A DNA stretch of 64,000 nt from Anagrus nilaparvatae (GCA_022575985.1 JAKSXM010000263.1:7544001-7608000), one strand, 5' to 3'. Positions 1 through 12,596 are shown, counted from the first letter of the stretch. Notes: generated by a model not told the origin, from the sequence alone. Numbers and translations are program-made.

Positions 1-204
1 AAAAACGTTTGATATTTACTACCTTGAGTATTTAAATGTATACCACGTTTAGTAGTAAAAATTATTAACATCATTTGTTCGTAACGACCGATTTCATTAA
101 TTAATAATTGTTACTTGATTTACTTGACAAGAGTTGAAAAAAAAAATAAAAAATTAAAATAGAAATAATAAAATAATAATAAAATAATAATAAAATAATA
201 ATAA

Positions 205-905
205 AACAACATTTACTACAAGATTTGCTGGATCAACTGATATTTCTGAAGCAGAAATAAATCTAAGAAATAATTCAGATAAAGATATTCTTATCAGTCA
301 CATATATGAAAAGTGCTATAAAAAGATTTTGGGATTGACAGAACCAACTGAAATTTAGCTAAAATTAAGAGGAGATAGTAAAGGGGAAGTTACTACACCT
401 ACGTCAATAAATAACTTAAAAATGATGAAAGGAGAATAAGTAAATATTTTTTGTGAACGTTTTGATAGCATAATAAGAGAACATGATCTTAGTGATGATC
501 TACTCAAAATACCTAACTAAGAAAATTTTCAATGTTCTATCATGCAATAAAAGATGTTATACTAGATATAAGATGTACTGACTCAGCTGTGATTGAATCT
601 ACAAAAAAAAGAGATTAATATGAAAAAATTAAGAAAGGCTATGCATCGCATTCAAGATAATCAGGATGGTGACAGAAATTTAGAGTCAGTTTTAACACCA
701 GCCGCATCGAGAGAAACTTATTAAAGGTCAAACAATAGAAATATATGTCACAGGTGCAATCAAGCTAGTCACTGGAAAAATAAACGCCCTTTGGTAACTA
801 AGAATAGGTGGTTTTGCTAAAAACAACAATACTTATTCTGGGTACAAAATACTACAAGAAAAAGACAACGGTTCATTCAGACCTCCAGCCAAAAGAAAAA
901 AAAGG
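205..905 (+). pseudogene. Decayed Ty1/copia gag fragment, part 1
   Basis: Translation with frame changes gives stretches colinear with the gag of the complete copia element at 14.4-24.2 kb: the central capsid-like region, then near 750-785 a zinc-knuckle sequence of the form C-x2-C-x4-H beginning CHRCNQ. Several stops and indels interrupt it, so it is not functional. It is on the plus strand, opposite to the complete element. Similarity breaks off near 900 and resumes at about 2320, because a LINE was inserted between the two parts. Confidence 0.75.
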
Positions 906-1383
906 AGCTTTTCAAAAAGATAGATATTTTTTTTTTGAAGATAGATATTCTTTATTTGCAAATAAATACAAAAGTGTACATTTGATAACAAATTTATAAA
1001 ATATATAAAAATACAATGTATATTAATCAGGTATAAATATTATATATATAGTAAAGTACAACATTTCGTATAATATTTTTGTTTTTAATAATAATAATAA
1101 TCCTGAAAAAATAAAAGAAATTTACATATAATACAGATAGTATATATAGTTTGTAGAATTTTTATAATAGGGTAATAAATTAGTAAATTGTTAAAATAAT
1201 ATAGATAATAAAATAAAGATCTGGTACATCTGGTGGTCCATATTAGACCAGTGTATAAACACGTATTGCACGTTCAGTCAATATTGTATAGACATCTATG
1301 TATAAGACAAGTATAAATAGTATAAAATATATATATATAAGCAGTATAAACATAAAAGTATAAAAGTATAATAAACTATGAAT
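906..1383. other. AT-rich stretch without a gene, probable LINE 3' region
   Basis: Low-complexity AT sequence with short tatataa/agtata repeats next to the 3' end of the minus-strand LINE ORF. It is probably the LINE 3' untranslated region. I see no gene; the 63-codon frame at 808-999 runs across the junction and is not credible. Confidence 0.4.
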
Positions 1384-2320
1384 CTACCGCAGTTTTGCGT
1401 CACCAATAAGAAGATGTTTAAATAGTGCTTTTTTGAAGCGACTCAGAGAAGGTAAATTGCGGATTGTGATGGGTAGCGAGTTCCAGTATTTTACTCCCAA
1501 AACCTGAAAGGAATTGGCTCCTCTACCTATTACAATAGTGGGTGGGGACAGATCTTTGTTTTTAGATGCCCCTCTTGCTGTCTCTTTTGGGTAATGTCTA
1601 ATGAATAAGTGCGTCAGGTAGTTTGGTTGATGCAAATGTAGTATTTTGTAAATAATTATGTTGATATAGTATAGTCTACGTGTGTCTGTCATGAGCCAGT
1701 CCATTTTGCGGCTAAAAGGTAAGACATGGTCAAGCTTTCGTATACCAAAAATATATCTAATGCCCTTGTTGCTCAATCTCTGAATTCTATCTTTTAAGGA
1801 TGTTTTAGCATCTAGTAGAACAGTGATACAATAATCTAAATGAGGAGTAATCAATGCCTGGACAAGCCTTTTTCGTAGTGTTTCCGAAGTACAATGTCTT
1901 ATAAATCTTAAGGTGTAAAGTATTTTATTGACTTTTTTTTCTATGGTAATTATGTGGGGTTGCCAGGTCAATTTGTTATCCAGGATTAAACCAAGACTCT
2001 TTACTTCCTGCACAAATGGTACTAATGTACCTTCGCCTATTTCAACACCGGGTAAGTTTTGCTTATTTAAGCGATTAACGAAAGTACTGGAACAAAAGTA
2101 AATAGCTTTTGTTTTATCTGGATTAAGATGTAACGACATTAATTTAGTCCATTCAGAAACCCTACGGGCTACCATGCTAAGCGTCTTTGCTAGATATAGA
2201 TTCAGGAGGGACCTGAATATACACCTGAAGGTCATCTACATACAATAGATGAAGGACATCTGGACCAAGATGTTTCGAGATATCATTCATGTAAATGCAG
2301 AATAGCCAACTGAAGAGGTT
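1384..2320 (-). pseudogene. 5'-truncated non-LTR retrotransposon reverse transcriptase (Jockey/CR1-like)
   Basis: The minus-strand ORF 1384-2235 encodes the thumb and C-terminal part of a non-LTR reverse transcriptase, including the typical LGLILDNKLTW block and a terminal YWNSLP block. Just upstream, between about 2236 and 2320 in another frame, lies the catalytic motif LLYVDDLQVY, so a frameshift separates palm and thumb. Everything 5' of the palm is missing, which is the usual result of incomplete target-primed reverse transcription. It sits inside a copia fragment that continues on both sides. The clade call rests on general appearance only. Confidence 0.75.
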
Positions 2321-2655
2321 TTATTTTCAAAGGCAATACAGACAGAGGCAAAGATACTCAAAATTTCAATGTTAGAGGTCGTTTTAAAAAGGTAAAATCT
2401 CATTTAGCAGCCAGAGGTTTATACGAAGAGAGTAATAAATATCCTGAACAGGAAGATTAGAATCAGAAATATGATGTGAAAACAGAGGTAAGAGTAATTT
2501 CATTACAGAAATAAATAAGAATTCTCACGTAGATCTTATAGCTGATTTAGGCACAACAGAGCTATTCGTGAATAAGAGTTTTATCTTATCAGATTTTAAA
2601 ATATCTAAAAACAATGTAATTAAAAGTTCTAATAAAAATGAATTCGCGGATATTT
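2321..2655 (+). pseudogene. Decayed Ty1/copia gag-protease fragment, part 2
   Basis: Continuation of the fragment at 205-905 beyond the LINE. A glycine/arginine-rich segment is followed at about 2530-2650 by a protease region that reads ADLGTTELFVNKSF and then NKNEFAD, colinear with the protease of the complete copia element. The catalytic DSG triplet is read here as DLG. Stops and indels are present. Homology ends abruptly near 2655, where another repeat family begins. Confidence 0.75.
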
Positions 2656-2985
2656 ACCTATTTTCCATTTACCCATAAAAAATTACTAAGAAACAATTTT
2701 GGAAGTTATCTAGTTTAGAATAAAAACTTTAAATGAGTTATCCAAAAATCAACGAGATTTGTCTATTTAGTTTTCTTAATTCCTACAGAAACTTGTTAGT
2801 TAAAACTTACTGCTAATAACTAAGAGAACTGTAGTTTTAGAATCATATCGAAGTCAACTACAAAAATTAGAACAATTTAGCTGAATCTTAGATCACAAGC
2901 TCCTCGGCAAGCTCCAGGACTTTAATACATATCAGGTTAATGAGTTTGTTGAAGATGAAAGCAGTAAACAATATAAAACAATATA
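2655..2985. repeat. Fragment of the 25.2-26.7 kb inverted-repeat element family
   Basis: The sequence is a diverged match to parts of the element at 25192-26718, including the segments around 25790-25880 and 26430-26640. It has no open frame of note and abuts the truncated copia protease. Confidence 0.6.
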
Positions 2986-3285
2986 AAACTTTGTTTTTCA
3001 GTTTGTTTTTTTTTTCATTCTTTAATTATTTTTTAAGAACTTATAAATGTATGCGTATAAAAAAGACGTTTTTAATTTTTTTATATTAATTATACCTATC
3101 TTGTTCTAAATTTGAATTCTGTTTTTTCTTAAAAAATCTACATTATAATTAATTATATATAAATATTATAATCCTAATAAAAAGTAGACGTAAAAAAAAC
3201 TATTTTTAAAAAATTATTTAGATTTTTTGAATACCTGTTATATTATTAATAATATCTTACTACTATATATATTTGAAAATTTATT

Positions 3286-3318
3286 TGTGTGTGTGTGTGT
3301 GCGTGTGTGTGTGTGTAT
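3286..3318. repeat. (TG)n microsatellite
   Basis: About 16 TG dinucleotides with a single GC interruption. A (TG)n stretch at 37051-37084 shows the same motif. Confidence 0.9.
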
Positions 3319-3319
3319 T

Positions 3320-3990
3320 ATCATCAGGATCAAACCAGTGAACGAAATTTAATAAAACTAGTGTCAAATTAAAGAAAAAAAGTCTGCGGGTGACATAGGC
3401 CATAGTTTTGCAACTCAGCTATCATACTTTTGGAGATATTCAATTTTTAGTATTTTTGAACTTAATAAAATTTTTTAAAATGTTTAACAAAAATTGAAAT
3501 ATCTTGAGAATATCGAAAAATTTTACTGTCACACTTTGTAGTATTCGATTTAGCACCAATTTTTACGCATTCTCCTAAATTTTTATTCAAAATGGAAGTA
3601 TCTTCAAAATTTTATAAAATATTTTTGAAGATGGTTGAAAAATTTTAAAAATTTTTTTTATTTTTATGGTATTTTTATCAAATATTTGTTGGGCTGTGTG
3701 TGTATGTGTTTCATCATCAGGGTCTAATCAATGAAAAGTCAAAATGAAGTTTCAAAATATAGAAAAAAAGTCTGCGTATGACATAGGCCATAGTTTTGCA
3801 ATTCAGCTACCGTACTTTTGGAGATATTCAATTTTTACTATTTTCGGAAAAAATAATATTTTTTGAAATTTTGATTAAAAACTAAAATATCTTCTAAATA
3901 TGATAAAATTTTACGGCCCGTAAACTTATTACTCGATTCGGCACTAATTTATACGTACTCAGATAAATTTGCATAAAAAAAGGACATTTC
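3320..3990. repeat. Two diverged direct repeats, about 390 bp apart
   Basis: 3320-3480 and 3712-3870 share the order: a catcatcagg-like start, an aaaaaaagtctgcg block, tgacataggccatagttttg, then ttttggagatattcaattttta. A third, weaker match to the interior lies between them. No coding potential. The family is unidentified. Confidence 0.7.
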
Positions 3991-4914
3991 AATAAAAGTT
4001 TGTAAATAATTTCAGTGATTATCGGCCTTAAATTCACTAGATTAAAAAATACCGAAAAAATTGGATATCCAGTTAATAACAAAAAGTTTAAATTATGAAA
4101 TTACTAGCCGACTAACATGATTCATAACATGTCTTGAAGTCTCTATATTTATATAGTACCAAAACAGTACACGAGATACTAATACTAAAATGCTAGATTC
4201 TGTTCGTTCGGGAGAAACACATTGATTCCATAAGAAAAAAATTATCTTTAGGATTACAATACCTTTTTAATTATGTTTCTGTAATTAATAATAATAACTT
4301 TACTGGGGACAGAACTAGGCTCCTCTGAAAACTCTGAGTGTGTTTGCATACTTATAAATTTACAGTGAAACCTGGTTTTCTTAAGCAACAAAAACAGAAG
4401 TAAATGCAACAAACTTTTGCTAGTTTAGTTTAATATGCTCTTTAAAAATTTAGACACTATGGAATATAAGTATTCAGTAAATTTATTAGCGCTTAATATT
4501 ATGAAGAATTTTTGTTTTATTAAATAATTTTTTTAGCATTTTTCTGTGGTACACACCAAATAATATTTTTTTTAAATATACTTTTCAAAAAATAAATAAA
4601 AATATAGGTATTCACTAAATTTATTAATTTTTATTATAAATTTCTTCAAATTAAGTTTAACGCCATCCTAAACCCCTATGTTTTTAACATTGAGTCGGTA
4701 AGGTAGAGTTCATTTTGAAAAAGGTCGCCAATCCATTTCTAATAAAATTTGTGGCTTCATATTGATTCATTCACTAAAAAAAATCATTCTTTATAGCCTA
4801 AAATATTTTTTTTGTTATTTCTACAGCTTAAAAAAGAAAGCCGACATTTAAGAAATTCTTACCGACATTTTTGGGTTTAGGATCGCGTTAAAAATAAATT
4901 ATATAAATTTCAGG
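3991..4914. other. AT-rich stretch without a gene
   Basis: I see no credible ORF, RNA gene or clear repeat structure; the short minus-strand frame at 3894-4082 overlaps the preceding repeat. Confidence 0.5.
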
Positions 4915-5216
4915 CCGTAATAGTTGAGAGATTTTTTGAAATTTTATGGCCTAAGACAAGTAAAATTTAATTTAAGAAAAAGTATATTTCAAAATACTAA
5001 AATAGATTAACTTAATAATGTGTTTTTAAAACTTTAATAAATTAAAGTATAATTAAAACAAAATTAAATGTTGTTGTTTTTTAATCACAATTTTATCTGA
5101 ATCTAAACTTTTCGAGTTCAGAAAAAAAGGCTTTTTAAAAATCTACTTTTATTATATAATTAAACTTTTGGCCCATAGAGATGAAATTTTATGATCTAAG
5201 CTAAGTAATGAAATCA
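4915..5216 (+). repeat. GGCC-family interspersed repeat
   Basis: Contains ttttatggcctaag at the start and a gggcc/ggccca block near 5170, and is colinear, with internal deletion, with 55420-55740. Other copies: 14375-14448 plus 24197-24345 (split by the copia element), 55313-55860 and 58915-59395. The repeat looks like part of an inverted-repeat DNA element. Confidence 0.7.
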
Positions 5217-5221
5217 CCTAA

Positions 5222-5885
5222 TGTATCGTTGCCTAAATCTCTAAAAATACATTTATTTTAATTTTAATAAAATATTTAATTTTTATGAAAAATAGCGAAA
5301 TTTTTACATATAGATTATAGTTCTATTAAAAATATAGGTGACATTAGCGACACACGCACACACATATATTAAATAAAAGCTGCAAGGATGTAGATAAGAA
5401 GACGGAGAAGCTGAGAACTACGCGGGTTTAACTGAACAGTGAGGCCAATATTCGGCGTCTGAGCCTTCTAAAAATAGGTCACATTCTTAATAACGCACAA
5501 AAACGCCGGCCATTAGTTAATGGTTCGTTAATTAAAATTTAATCAATCGTTTAGGATTGCTGAAAAAGTAAAATTGAAACAGATAAAAGAAAGTGATATT
5601 ATTGAAATTAAAAGATTGGAATTAAGTTATTGATTAAGTGAATAATTTCTATTAATTGAAATAGAAGTATTTTTGAAGGATTTATAAATTAATGCTAACT
5701 ATTATTGATAAGAAGAACGTGAATTCCAATCAACTCACGACAATAGATTATAGTGAGAATATTTGAGTGCTGTTCCTGATATCATTAAATATGTCAGCCA
5801 AACATAAAATTATCAATAGCAGTTTATTTTCAATGATGAAGGTAATAAAGGTAAAAAAGCTGAACTTTTTAATATTAAAGCGTAA
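5222..5885 (-). repeat. Diverged copy of the 47.2-48.4 kb LTR-like element
   Basis: Read on the minus strand this segment matches the right two thirds of 47173-48427. Shared blocks include the terminal TGTATCGTTG (TGTAACGTGG in the other copy), aggtgacattagcgacacac, and a cagatatcat-like block followed by agcagttta. The short frame at 5767-6024 lies largely in this copy and is not a gene. The other end of the element is missing or too diverged to find. Confidence 0.65.
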
Positions 5886-6032
5886 GTCAATAGAACACTG
5901 GTATTTAAACTCTAAAAATGCTTCTCTGCTGACAGAAATACTTCAACTTACGAGCAAATGGAGTCGCTCTTTGAAGTTGCATGCAACACATTTTTACGTA
6001 CATAACTTGATTTTTATTCTTTGACATTTTTA

Positions 6033-6425
6033 TCTATTAAGCGACCTCTATTGGAAAAGGCTGGCATTTTAGAGAAAATTCAGCTGCAGATTTGAAATCA
6101 GCGGGTCTAAAAACTATAAGCTACTTGATTTTAAGTATCTTAGACACGTAGCTTCCAAGATATTTGCAAAAAATAGCGTTTTTACCCCCTTAGACGCTCT
6201 CTAGCGGCAAACGCCCTAGTTTTAGAGCAAAAATAACTGCAAATTTGGAATCCGTGGATCAAAAACCTGAAAGTCACAACTATCTTAGGACGCATAGCTT
6301 CCAAGATAACTGCGAAGTATAGCATTTTTACACGCTAAACACCCTCTAGCAGCGAACGCCTGAGTTTCAGAAAAAAATAATTGCATATTTGGAATCAGCG
6401 GGTCAAAAAACTATAATCGGCCTTG
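6033..6425. repeat. Tandem repeat, period about 149 bp, roughly 2.5 copies
   Basis: The blocks agcttccaagat (6149 and 6298), ctctagcggcaaacgcc (6196, variant at 6342) and gaatcagcgggtc recur at about 149-bp spacing. No function is apparent. Confidence 0.75.
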
Positions 6426-6891
6426 TGCTTTTTAATTAAACAGTCGATTTAGGTTTTTGTGAACGGAATGATACACTAGCTTGTTTCGATATTAAATATT
6501 ATAAATTTATGAAAAGAGAAAAAAACTAAACTCCATTTACATATCAATCATTTAATTAATTGTATAATGAGTTTGATTTAACTATGGTTAATTCAATTTT
6601 TGCAACCTCTCGGCCTTGTTTCTACGACATAGTCACAATTACTCCCGAATTTTAAAAGCAGAAACCAAAAATCATTGGTAGATCGCGTTATGGAATTTCA
6701 ATAAGGTCCTGTTAGCTAATTTCAAGAAAAAAAAAGTAAATATCTAATTCCAAAAAGGTATAAACAAAATAAAATTTTATCAACAAAAAAGTAAATATCA
6801 TAATTAATTTTACAAAAAAATGTCTACGTAATCACAGTATAAAGGTAATAGTCGTAAAAAAAAACTTAAGTAAACAAAAATAAATTTAAGA

Positions 6892-6963
6892 GTGTCAGTA
6901 GCTCAGAGGTAACGCGCCCGCTTCTTAACATAAAGATTGCGGGTTCGAGACCCAGTCCCGGCA
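6892..6963 (+). tRNA. tRNA-like sequence, probably a tRNA-derived SINE head or tRNA pseudogene
   Basis: A 72-nt segment with a good Pol III A box (tagctcagagg) and a perfect B box (ggttcgagacc at 6942-6952) at normal tRNA spacing, a tcccggca end and a TTTT run just after it. Acceptor, T-stem and anticodon-stem pairing is poor: only three G:C pairs hold in the T stem and the anticodon arm does not close well, so a working tRNA is unlikely. No anticodon can be assigned reliably. Confidence 0.45.
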
Positions 6964-6970
6964 AACTTTT

Positions 6971-8200
6971 ATTTATATAAAAATAAAAAAATTCTTATAT
7001 AAATAAAAATTGTCGTTGCGCGCTACTGAACTCTAGGTGGCGTGTTGATGTGGAGGGTTCTACATGGCGCCACCGTATATCATGCAGGTGGGCGTTTTTT
7101 CTCCTATATGGTTTTTCGCGCCATCGTCAACCGGAATTGGTTGCATGATTCCTCAAAAAATACCGGTCCTTAACCAAGGGAAAGCCCATACCCTTAAAAA
7201 ATGGGGCAAATCAGGGAGTGTGTAAAAACACTCACTGGTTGTCGGTAAAGTCATACCTTCCTACATATATTCCATCCTGAATTCCCTTCTTCTCCTACAG
7301 ATGGCAGCGACTACACTAAGTAATGTTCATTGAGTGTAAAGTTTAATATTGAAAAGTATAGTCGTTGCTACACTTCCCACACAATTTGTCCACATACGTC
7401 TCCAAACCTATCTAATTATTTCCATTAAAGGAAAAAGCGGTATATATCTCAATATATATATCGACTTCCGAGGGAATAAAAGCAAAAAATGCGGTTTGGA
7501 CCGCTTGTGCAAATTGTTTGGTGACCTCCGTATAACGAAAAAGTTCTAAGAGGTCAACAAAAAGATAACCTATGGTTAATAAAAAAGCATACATACAAAA
7601 ATAAATTTTAAATTATGTTTACTAAGATATATAAATTTATTTTTAAATTAATATCAGAATAAATACTTTAGACGTTAAATGTAAAAAAAAAACAAACGAA
7701 TAACTCTAAGGCACCCATAAATAACAAACCCGTAAGTGAAGACTAATAAAATACTTTGAACGAATTTCAATCTCCCTTTGTAGTTACGTACTACTCTCAA
7801 CTCATGTGTAAATTTTGAGCAAGTATACGGTGAATACCATTTCTTTCTTTTCTTGACACGCCAAAAAGTTAAAGGTTCATATTCTGAAACTAATTTAAGA
7901 ACTAGATTACCCGAGATGAGTATAAGACTGAGCGAAGCTATAGAAAATTTTTTGATTTATTTTATAATTTTTTTTAAATCATTATATTATTATTTCTTAT
8001 TTAAAAATATTCCAAGTTAAAAATTAATAGTTTCGTATTTAATCATCTGTATAAGTATTATTTTATCGTATATATAGTTTATTTGGTCTAGGAATAATTG
8101 TATTGTTTTTTAAAATAAATTTAGGAATATAAATGAAAAAAATATAATTTATTGAATTATTAATGTATGAAATTGAATATAATTTTTTTTATTTTATTTT
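6971..8200. other. Gene-poor stretch; includes a Helitron-like end motif
   Basis: 7014-7350 is less AT-rich than its surroundings and unclassified; it may be the body of the element headed by the tRNA-like sequence. The rest is AT-rich. The motif gactgagcgaagcta at 7931-7945 is the reverse complement of one at 12455-12469 and may mark the 3' end of the Helitron coded at 8.2-11 kb. The overlapping short frames at 7349-7594 are not credible. Confidence 0.4.
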
Positions 8201-8206
8201 TATATT

Positions 8207-10990
8207 TTAGTGAATATCGTTTTTCAATTTGTGTAAAAACTTTTGTTTGTCTTTAAAAGAAGCACATAGTCGAATAGAGTCGTATCTATATTTGTAGTAA
8301 TCTTTTATTAAAATTAAATCGTTTATTGATTTAATTCTACTTAATCCTACGTAAGTGGTACCTAGTTGCCTTTCACTGTCTCCAATATGGAGAATCATTT
8401 TATGAATAGTTTGGCCTTGGGATTTATGTATGGTTATTGAATATGATGACATAAGTGGTATTTGTATTCGGCTGCATTGTATTTTATTATGTGTCCATGT
8501 ACGGTTTAGAGGTATTATTGGAAATAGATTTTTATATAAATAGGGTCCTTTATAATTATCAAATTCTACCATGATAGCTTCTGGTAATTGTGGTGGTGAA
8601 TTATTTTCAGCATAAATTATTTCTCTCACATATCCTAAAGTACCATTTATTAAACCTCCTTCAGTCCATAAGTTTGCCCGTAACGACACGACAATTTTTA
8701 GATAAGTATAAAACATTTTGTAACCCTGATGCTTTTTCATCTGAACAACGAATGGCTACATTAGGTGCATTTGTGACTACAATTCGAGCTACTGGGTTTC
8801 CTGTGTTTTTCAAATGTTTTTCGTTATGTGCATCTACTTGTATGCATTTTGGGTATAAATGTATTGCATTTTCAAACATATCCAATTCGTTTTTAGGTAT
8901 TATAGATTCTCGTCTATTATGCAGTGCTTCGTAATTTTCCTGCGACAATTCTGCATTTGCTATTTCATCTAATAATTTTGAATATGGGGTTTGATTTCCT
9001 TCGGTGTGCATTTTGTAAACAGAAATATTTCTGAAATTGTTTAAAAACAAGTTCTCCTTGCGATTGCATTTTGTCAGTAAATTTTTTTGAACTAAATATT
9101 GCCGTATCTCCTACCGACGTTAATTGGTTATAATCTCCGAATAAGTATATTATTATTCCACCAAAAGTTTCATCAATTTCGTTATCAAAAATTTCTCTAC
9201 ACCGTGATTCTTTGATACAAAGTACGTAAACCTATTAATGACATTTCGTCAATAAACAGAAATTTCAAATTTTTTAATTCAGTTTGTAGTTTTTTGGCAT
9301 TTTGATTTTCTAATGAAACAAATTGTTTGTAATTTAAAGGTAATCGTAGTAATGAGTGATATGTTTTTCCATATACATTTACAGCAGCCATGCCAGTACG
9401 TGCTCCGATTTTGACTGCATCTTCCCCGAAAGCAGATGTTATCATTTTTACCATTTCTTTTATTACTGTGTTTTTTCCTCATCCTGCTTTTCCCTGTACT
9501 ATTACTCTTTTGATCATATTGGATGTTAATGTATTATTTTTAATCGCGTCTATTTGTCCTTTTAAACAGTTTAAAACTTCTTGTTAATCTTCTGTAAATT
9601 GTATATTTTTTTTCTCGTCGTCTGAATTTTGTTTGTTTGGATTATCTGATTTATAATTTTTTTTTAAATTTTCAATATCATGTTTAGATGGTATATTTTT
9701 GTCTGTTATATTCCAATCGTAGCATATATCAATTTGTCTTTTTCCTAATTCAATGTTATCAATATTTTCACAGTATCCAGATAAATTTTAAAATGGGTTT
9801 CTAACCATGTCATCATTTAAGGATTCAGGAATTTCATCTGTTTCTTCATATTCATGTAAATTTATTTCATTTTCTTCACTAATGTTTAAAGAATTATATA
9901 GTTCCTTCCATGAATCATGATTTACATTATTAATTAGAATATCATTCTTATTATTTCTAAATGATACATTTAAAATACAATGTAACTTATAATATTTTTT
10001 ATCTTCTGTTTTATTGTCAACAAGGTTTATTTTCGGAAATATTCTTACAATGCATTCTTTTCGTCTTTTTATAAATTTATTGTTTTAAACTCTGTAGTGT
10101 TTACAAAAATTTATCAAATTTAAATCCTCAAGTTCAGGTGGTCTTATTTTATATGTCTCAATTAATGTTGAATCATTTGCTTCCATAATTTCTTTAGTTT
10201 TGTTGCATATCTAAAATGAATAAAATTTTAAAATAATTTATTTTAACAATTAATATTTATACATTTTAAATAGATATATATTGAATTAATACCTTAACTG
10301 ATTTCTATTCTTCGTCTTGTATAACTAATGTAACATATGTTCGTAAACTGTGGTAAAGAGGCCAACTCATGAGTAAATGTATTACTTCTTGTGCACTGTA
10401 ATCACGTTCATTTAAAGTATAAATAAACAATTTTTGAATTGCTGTTTTTGCATGTAAATTATCTGACATCGATTGGCAAATTTCGTTCGAACATTCCTGT
10501 AAATTTTTTGAAATTTTTTCACCCTTTGATGAGTAGTTGGCGATGTAATAATATACAGCTTGTTCAGAGACAATCGGTGAGAAATCTGTATTTGCTCGCC
10601 AAATCGATGTTATTATTGTATTATATCGTTGTATTAATGGATCATTTTGTTTTGGATGATATCTGAAATACCCATCTGAATTGTCTATGCAACTTTTTGT
10701 TTTTATAGGTTGCGGAAAATTGAAACGACATGTAAGTTTATTTGATTTGTATTTGTAACGTAAGCAATGTTTGCCATGTATTGTATGTCTTTGCAATCGA
10801 TTTAATAAATGTATTAAATCGTTTTTCAATTGATCCTTTTTTATATCTGAAAAATGCTCTTTAGATGGATGAGAAACGCCTATATCATGTCTTGGGTTAA
10901 TAGCTAAACAGTTAGTTTAATTATTTCTAAGGGTGCGTTAAGCGTATCACAATTATTTTTTGCGATGGTAGCGGCTTCTAATAGGATATT
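8207..10990 (-). pseudogene. Autonomous Helitron helicase (Pif1-like) remnant
   Basis: Read right to left, broken frames give one colinear Helitron replicase-helicase. About 10990-10305 holds the region before the helicase (CLRYKYKSNKLTCRFNFP, then YYIANYSSKGEK). A Walker A loop at about 9494-9465 reads GKAG-stop-GKNT, a TGA at 9479-9481 replacing one residue. Walker B FIDEMSLIG lies near 9258-9235. The C-terminal helicase motif SITIHKSQGQT and a YVGLSR motif lie near 8430-8330. At least five stops and several frameshifts make it inactive. The N-terminal HUH nuclease part is not visible. A predicted intron lies at 10211-10292. The family unwinds DNA during rolling-circle-like transposition. 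Confidence 0.85.
10211..10292 (-). other. Predicted 82-nt intron in the Helitron helicase
   Basis: On the minus strand the interval begins GTATTAATTC and ends in a T-rich tract plus TTTTAG. It is much more AT-rich than its flanks, and helicase-like coding resumes on both sides. Removing it joins the block ending near 10305 to the one that starts just after the acceptor. Confidence 0.5.
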
Positions 10991-11094
10991 TTAGGAACCA
11001 TTTTATTTTTATATTTATTTATTCAGCGAGTGAGATAATCGATATTTTTTTTAATTAAAATGTTTTTAAATTTTCTTAAATATCCCTAGATAGT

Positions 11095-11099
<5 letters not shown>

Positions 11100-11131
<32 letters not shown>

Positions 11132-11132
11132 C
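11100..11132. repeat. Poly(T) run
   Basis: About 32 consecutive T. It could be the A-tail of a minus-strand retroelement, but I see no LINE next to it. Confidence 0.6.
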
Positions 11133-11198
11133 GTAAACATCAAAATTTTCCATATAAAATTTAAAAAAATGTTATTTTTTATGGGGAGTTTATTTTTA

Positions 11199-12470
11199 CT
11201 AGCTGATTGGCCTCGCGTTTCTCGGTTTAACCAAATAAAACATCTTTTGCATTAATTTATTTATATTTTGATCATATATGTTTAGTTATAATAAATTTAA
11301 TCATAGGTGATTAAAAAGCAATTAATTTTTATTTACAAATGAATGAGAACAGAATTAATTTTATACCTCTAAATTTATTAACAAAGAAATTTTATAATAA
11401 ATATTAAGAAAAAGTTACATGATTATTTATTAATATTTACAACTAATGAGGTATATTTTATAACATTAATAATTATTAATAATAAATAATAATTGAAAAT
11501 AGAATATAGTAATATTCAGATTTTTTAACAAAATTTGCAGTTTTTTTCATACTGTAGACAATGAATATTTGAATATTTTCAATTTTCATATACATCACAA
11601 CTGATATTGTAGACAATCAATATGAATTTTACTATATAGTAAATTTTCATAATTTTTGTTTGTTGATATAAATATCCATTTTACTCCATAGTGAAATTTT
11701 TTGTGTTTTTTTATATATAATTTCATATATATTTTTTTCATAAAATTTACGATATTATAAATTCTTTTTTAACAGTCTCCTGTTTTATAGAAAAGTTGAA
11801 ATTTCAAATATTTGTATGCAATAATTGCATTGAGAAAATTTTTATGCAATGATAGCATTAAAATTTTTTTTGTATTTTTCTTGTTTTATAAGAAAATTGT
11901 ATTTTTTTATTAACTTTACCAGAAACAATACGCCATTATAAATTTTTTTTTAACACTCTCCTATTTTATAGAGAAGTTGTAATTTCAAATATTTTTATGC
12001 AATGATTGCATTTAAATATTTTTGTAATTTCAAAAATTTTAATGCAATGATTGCATTTAAATTTTTTTTTGTATTTGTCTTGTTTTGTATGAAAATTGTA
12101 TTTTTAAATTTTTTTATGCAATGATTGCATTGAAATATTCTTATTGACTAGCAGAAACTATACATCATTTTAAATTTTTTTCTAACAGTCTCCTGTTTTA
12201 TAGAAAAGTTGTAATTTCAAATATTTTTATACAATGATTGCATTTAAATATTTTTTTAATTTTATATATTTTTATGCAATGGTAGCATTTAAATTTTGAA
12301 ACTTCGTTTTTACATTTTGATACAATCCATTCCGAGATCTGAAGTGATAAAAATGTCCACTTTTTGATTTTATTAATTTTTTTTAAGTTCTTACCTTCAA
12401 ACAATTGTAACTCTGAACCGTGAGTTCTAATAAAAAAAAAACAGGCTCAGCTCAGAGCTTCGCTCAGTCT
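11199..12470 (-). mobile_element. Helitron-like non-autonomous element with internal minisatellite
   Basis: The left edge reads A|CTAGCTGATTGGCCTCGC, which on the minus strand is a Helitron-type 3' end (CTAG followed by T). The same edge recurs at 52125. The interior (about 11760-12290) contains degenerate copies of a unit with ctgttttatagaaaagttg and the palindrome aatgcaatgattgcatt, related to the array at 53.0-54.9 kb. A block at 12390-12430 is the reverse complement of one at 52678-52720, so the two copies are rearranged relative to each other. The right edge (cttcgctcagtctaat) is uncertain. Confidence 0.5.
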
Positions 12471-12596
12471 AATTAGTTGCGTAAACTTTAGAATGAAAAT
12501 ATTAAAATACTTATTATTTTCACCAAGTACAATGGAACAAACATTTTGTGATTTTGGAAATGTATCAACCAATCCCAAGTTTTTAATTATATACTT

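Noticed and set aside
5767..6024. 85-codon ORF on the plus strand
   Set aside because: Falls mostly in a diverged LTR-like copy that aligns as non-coding DNA with 47.2-48.4 kb.
11100..11132. Poly(T) as a LINE tail
   Set aside because: No LINE coding or target duplication could be found beside it, so only a homopolymer is claimed.
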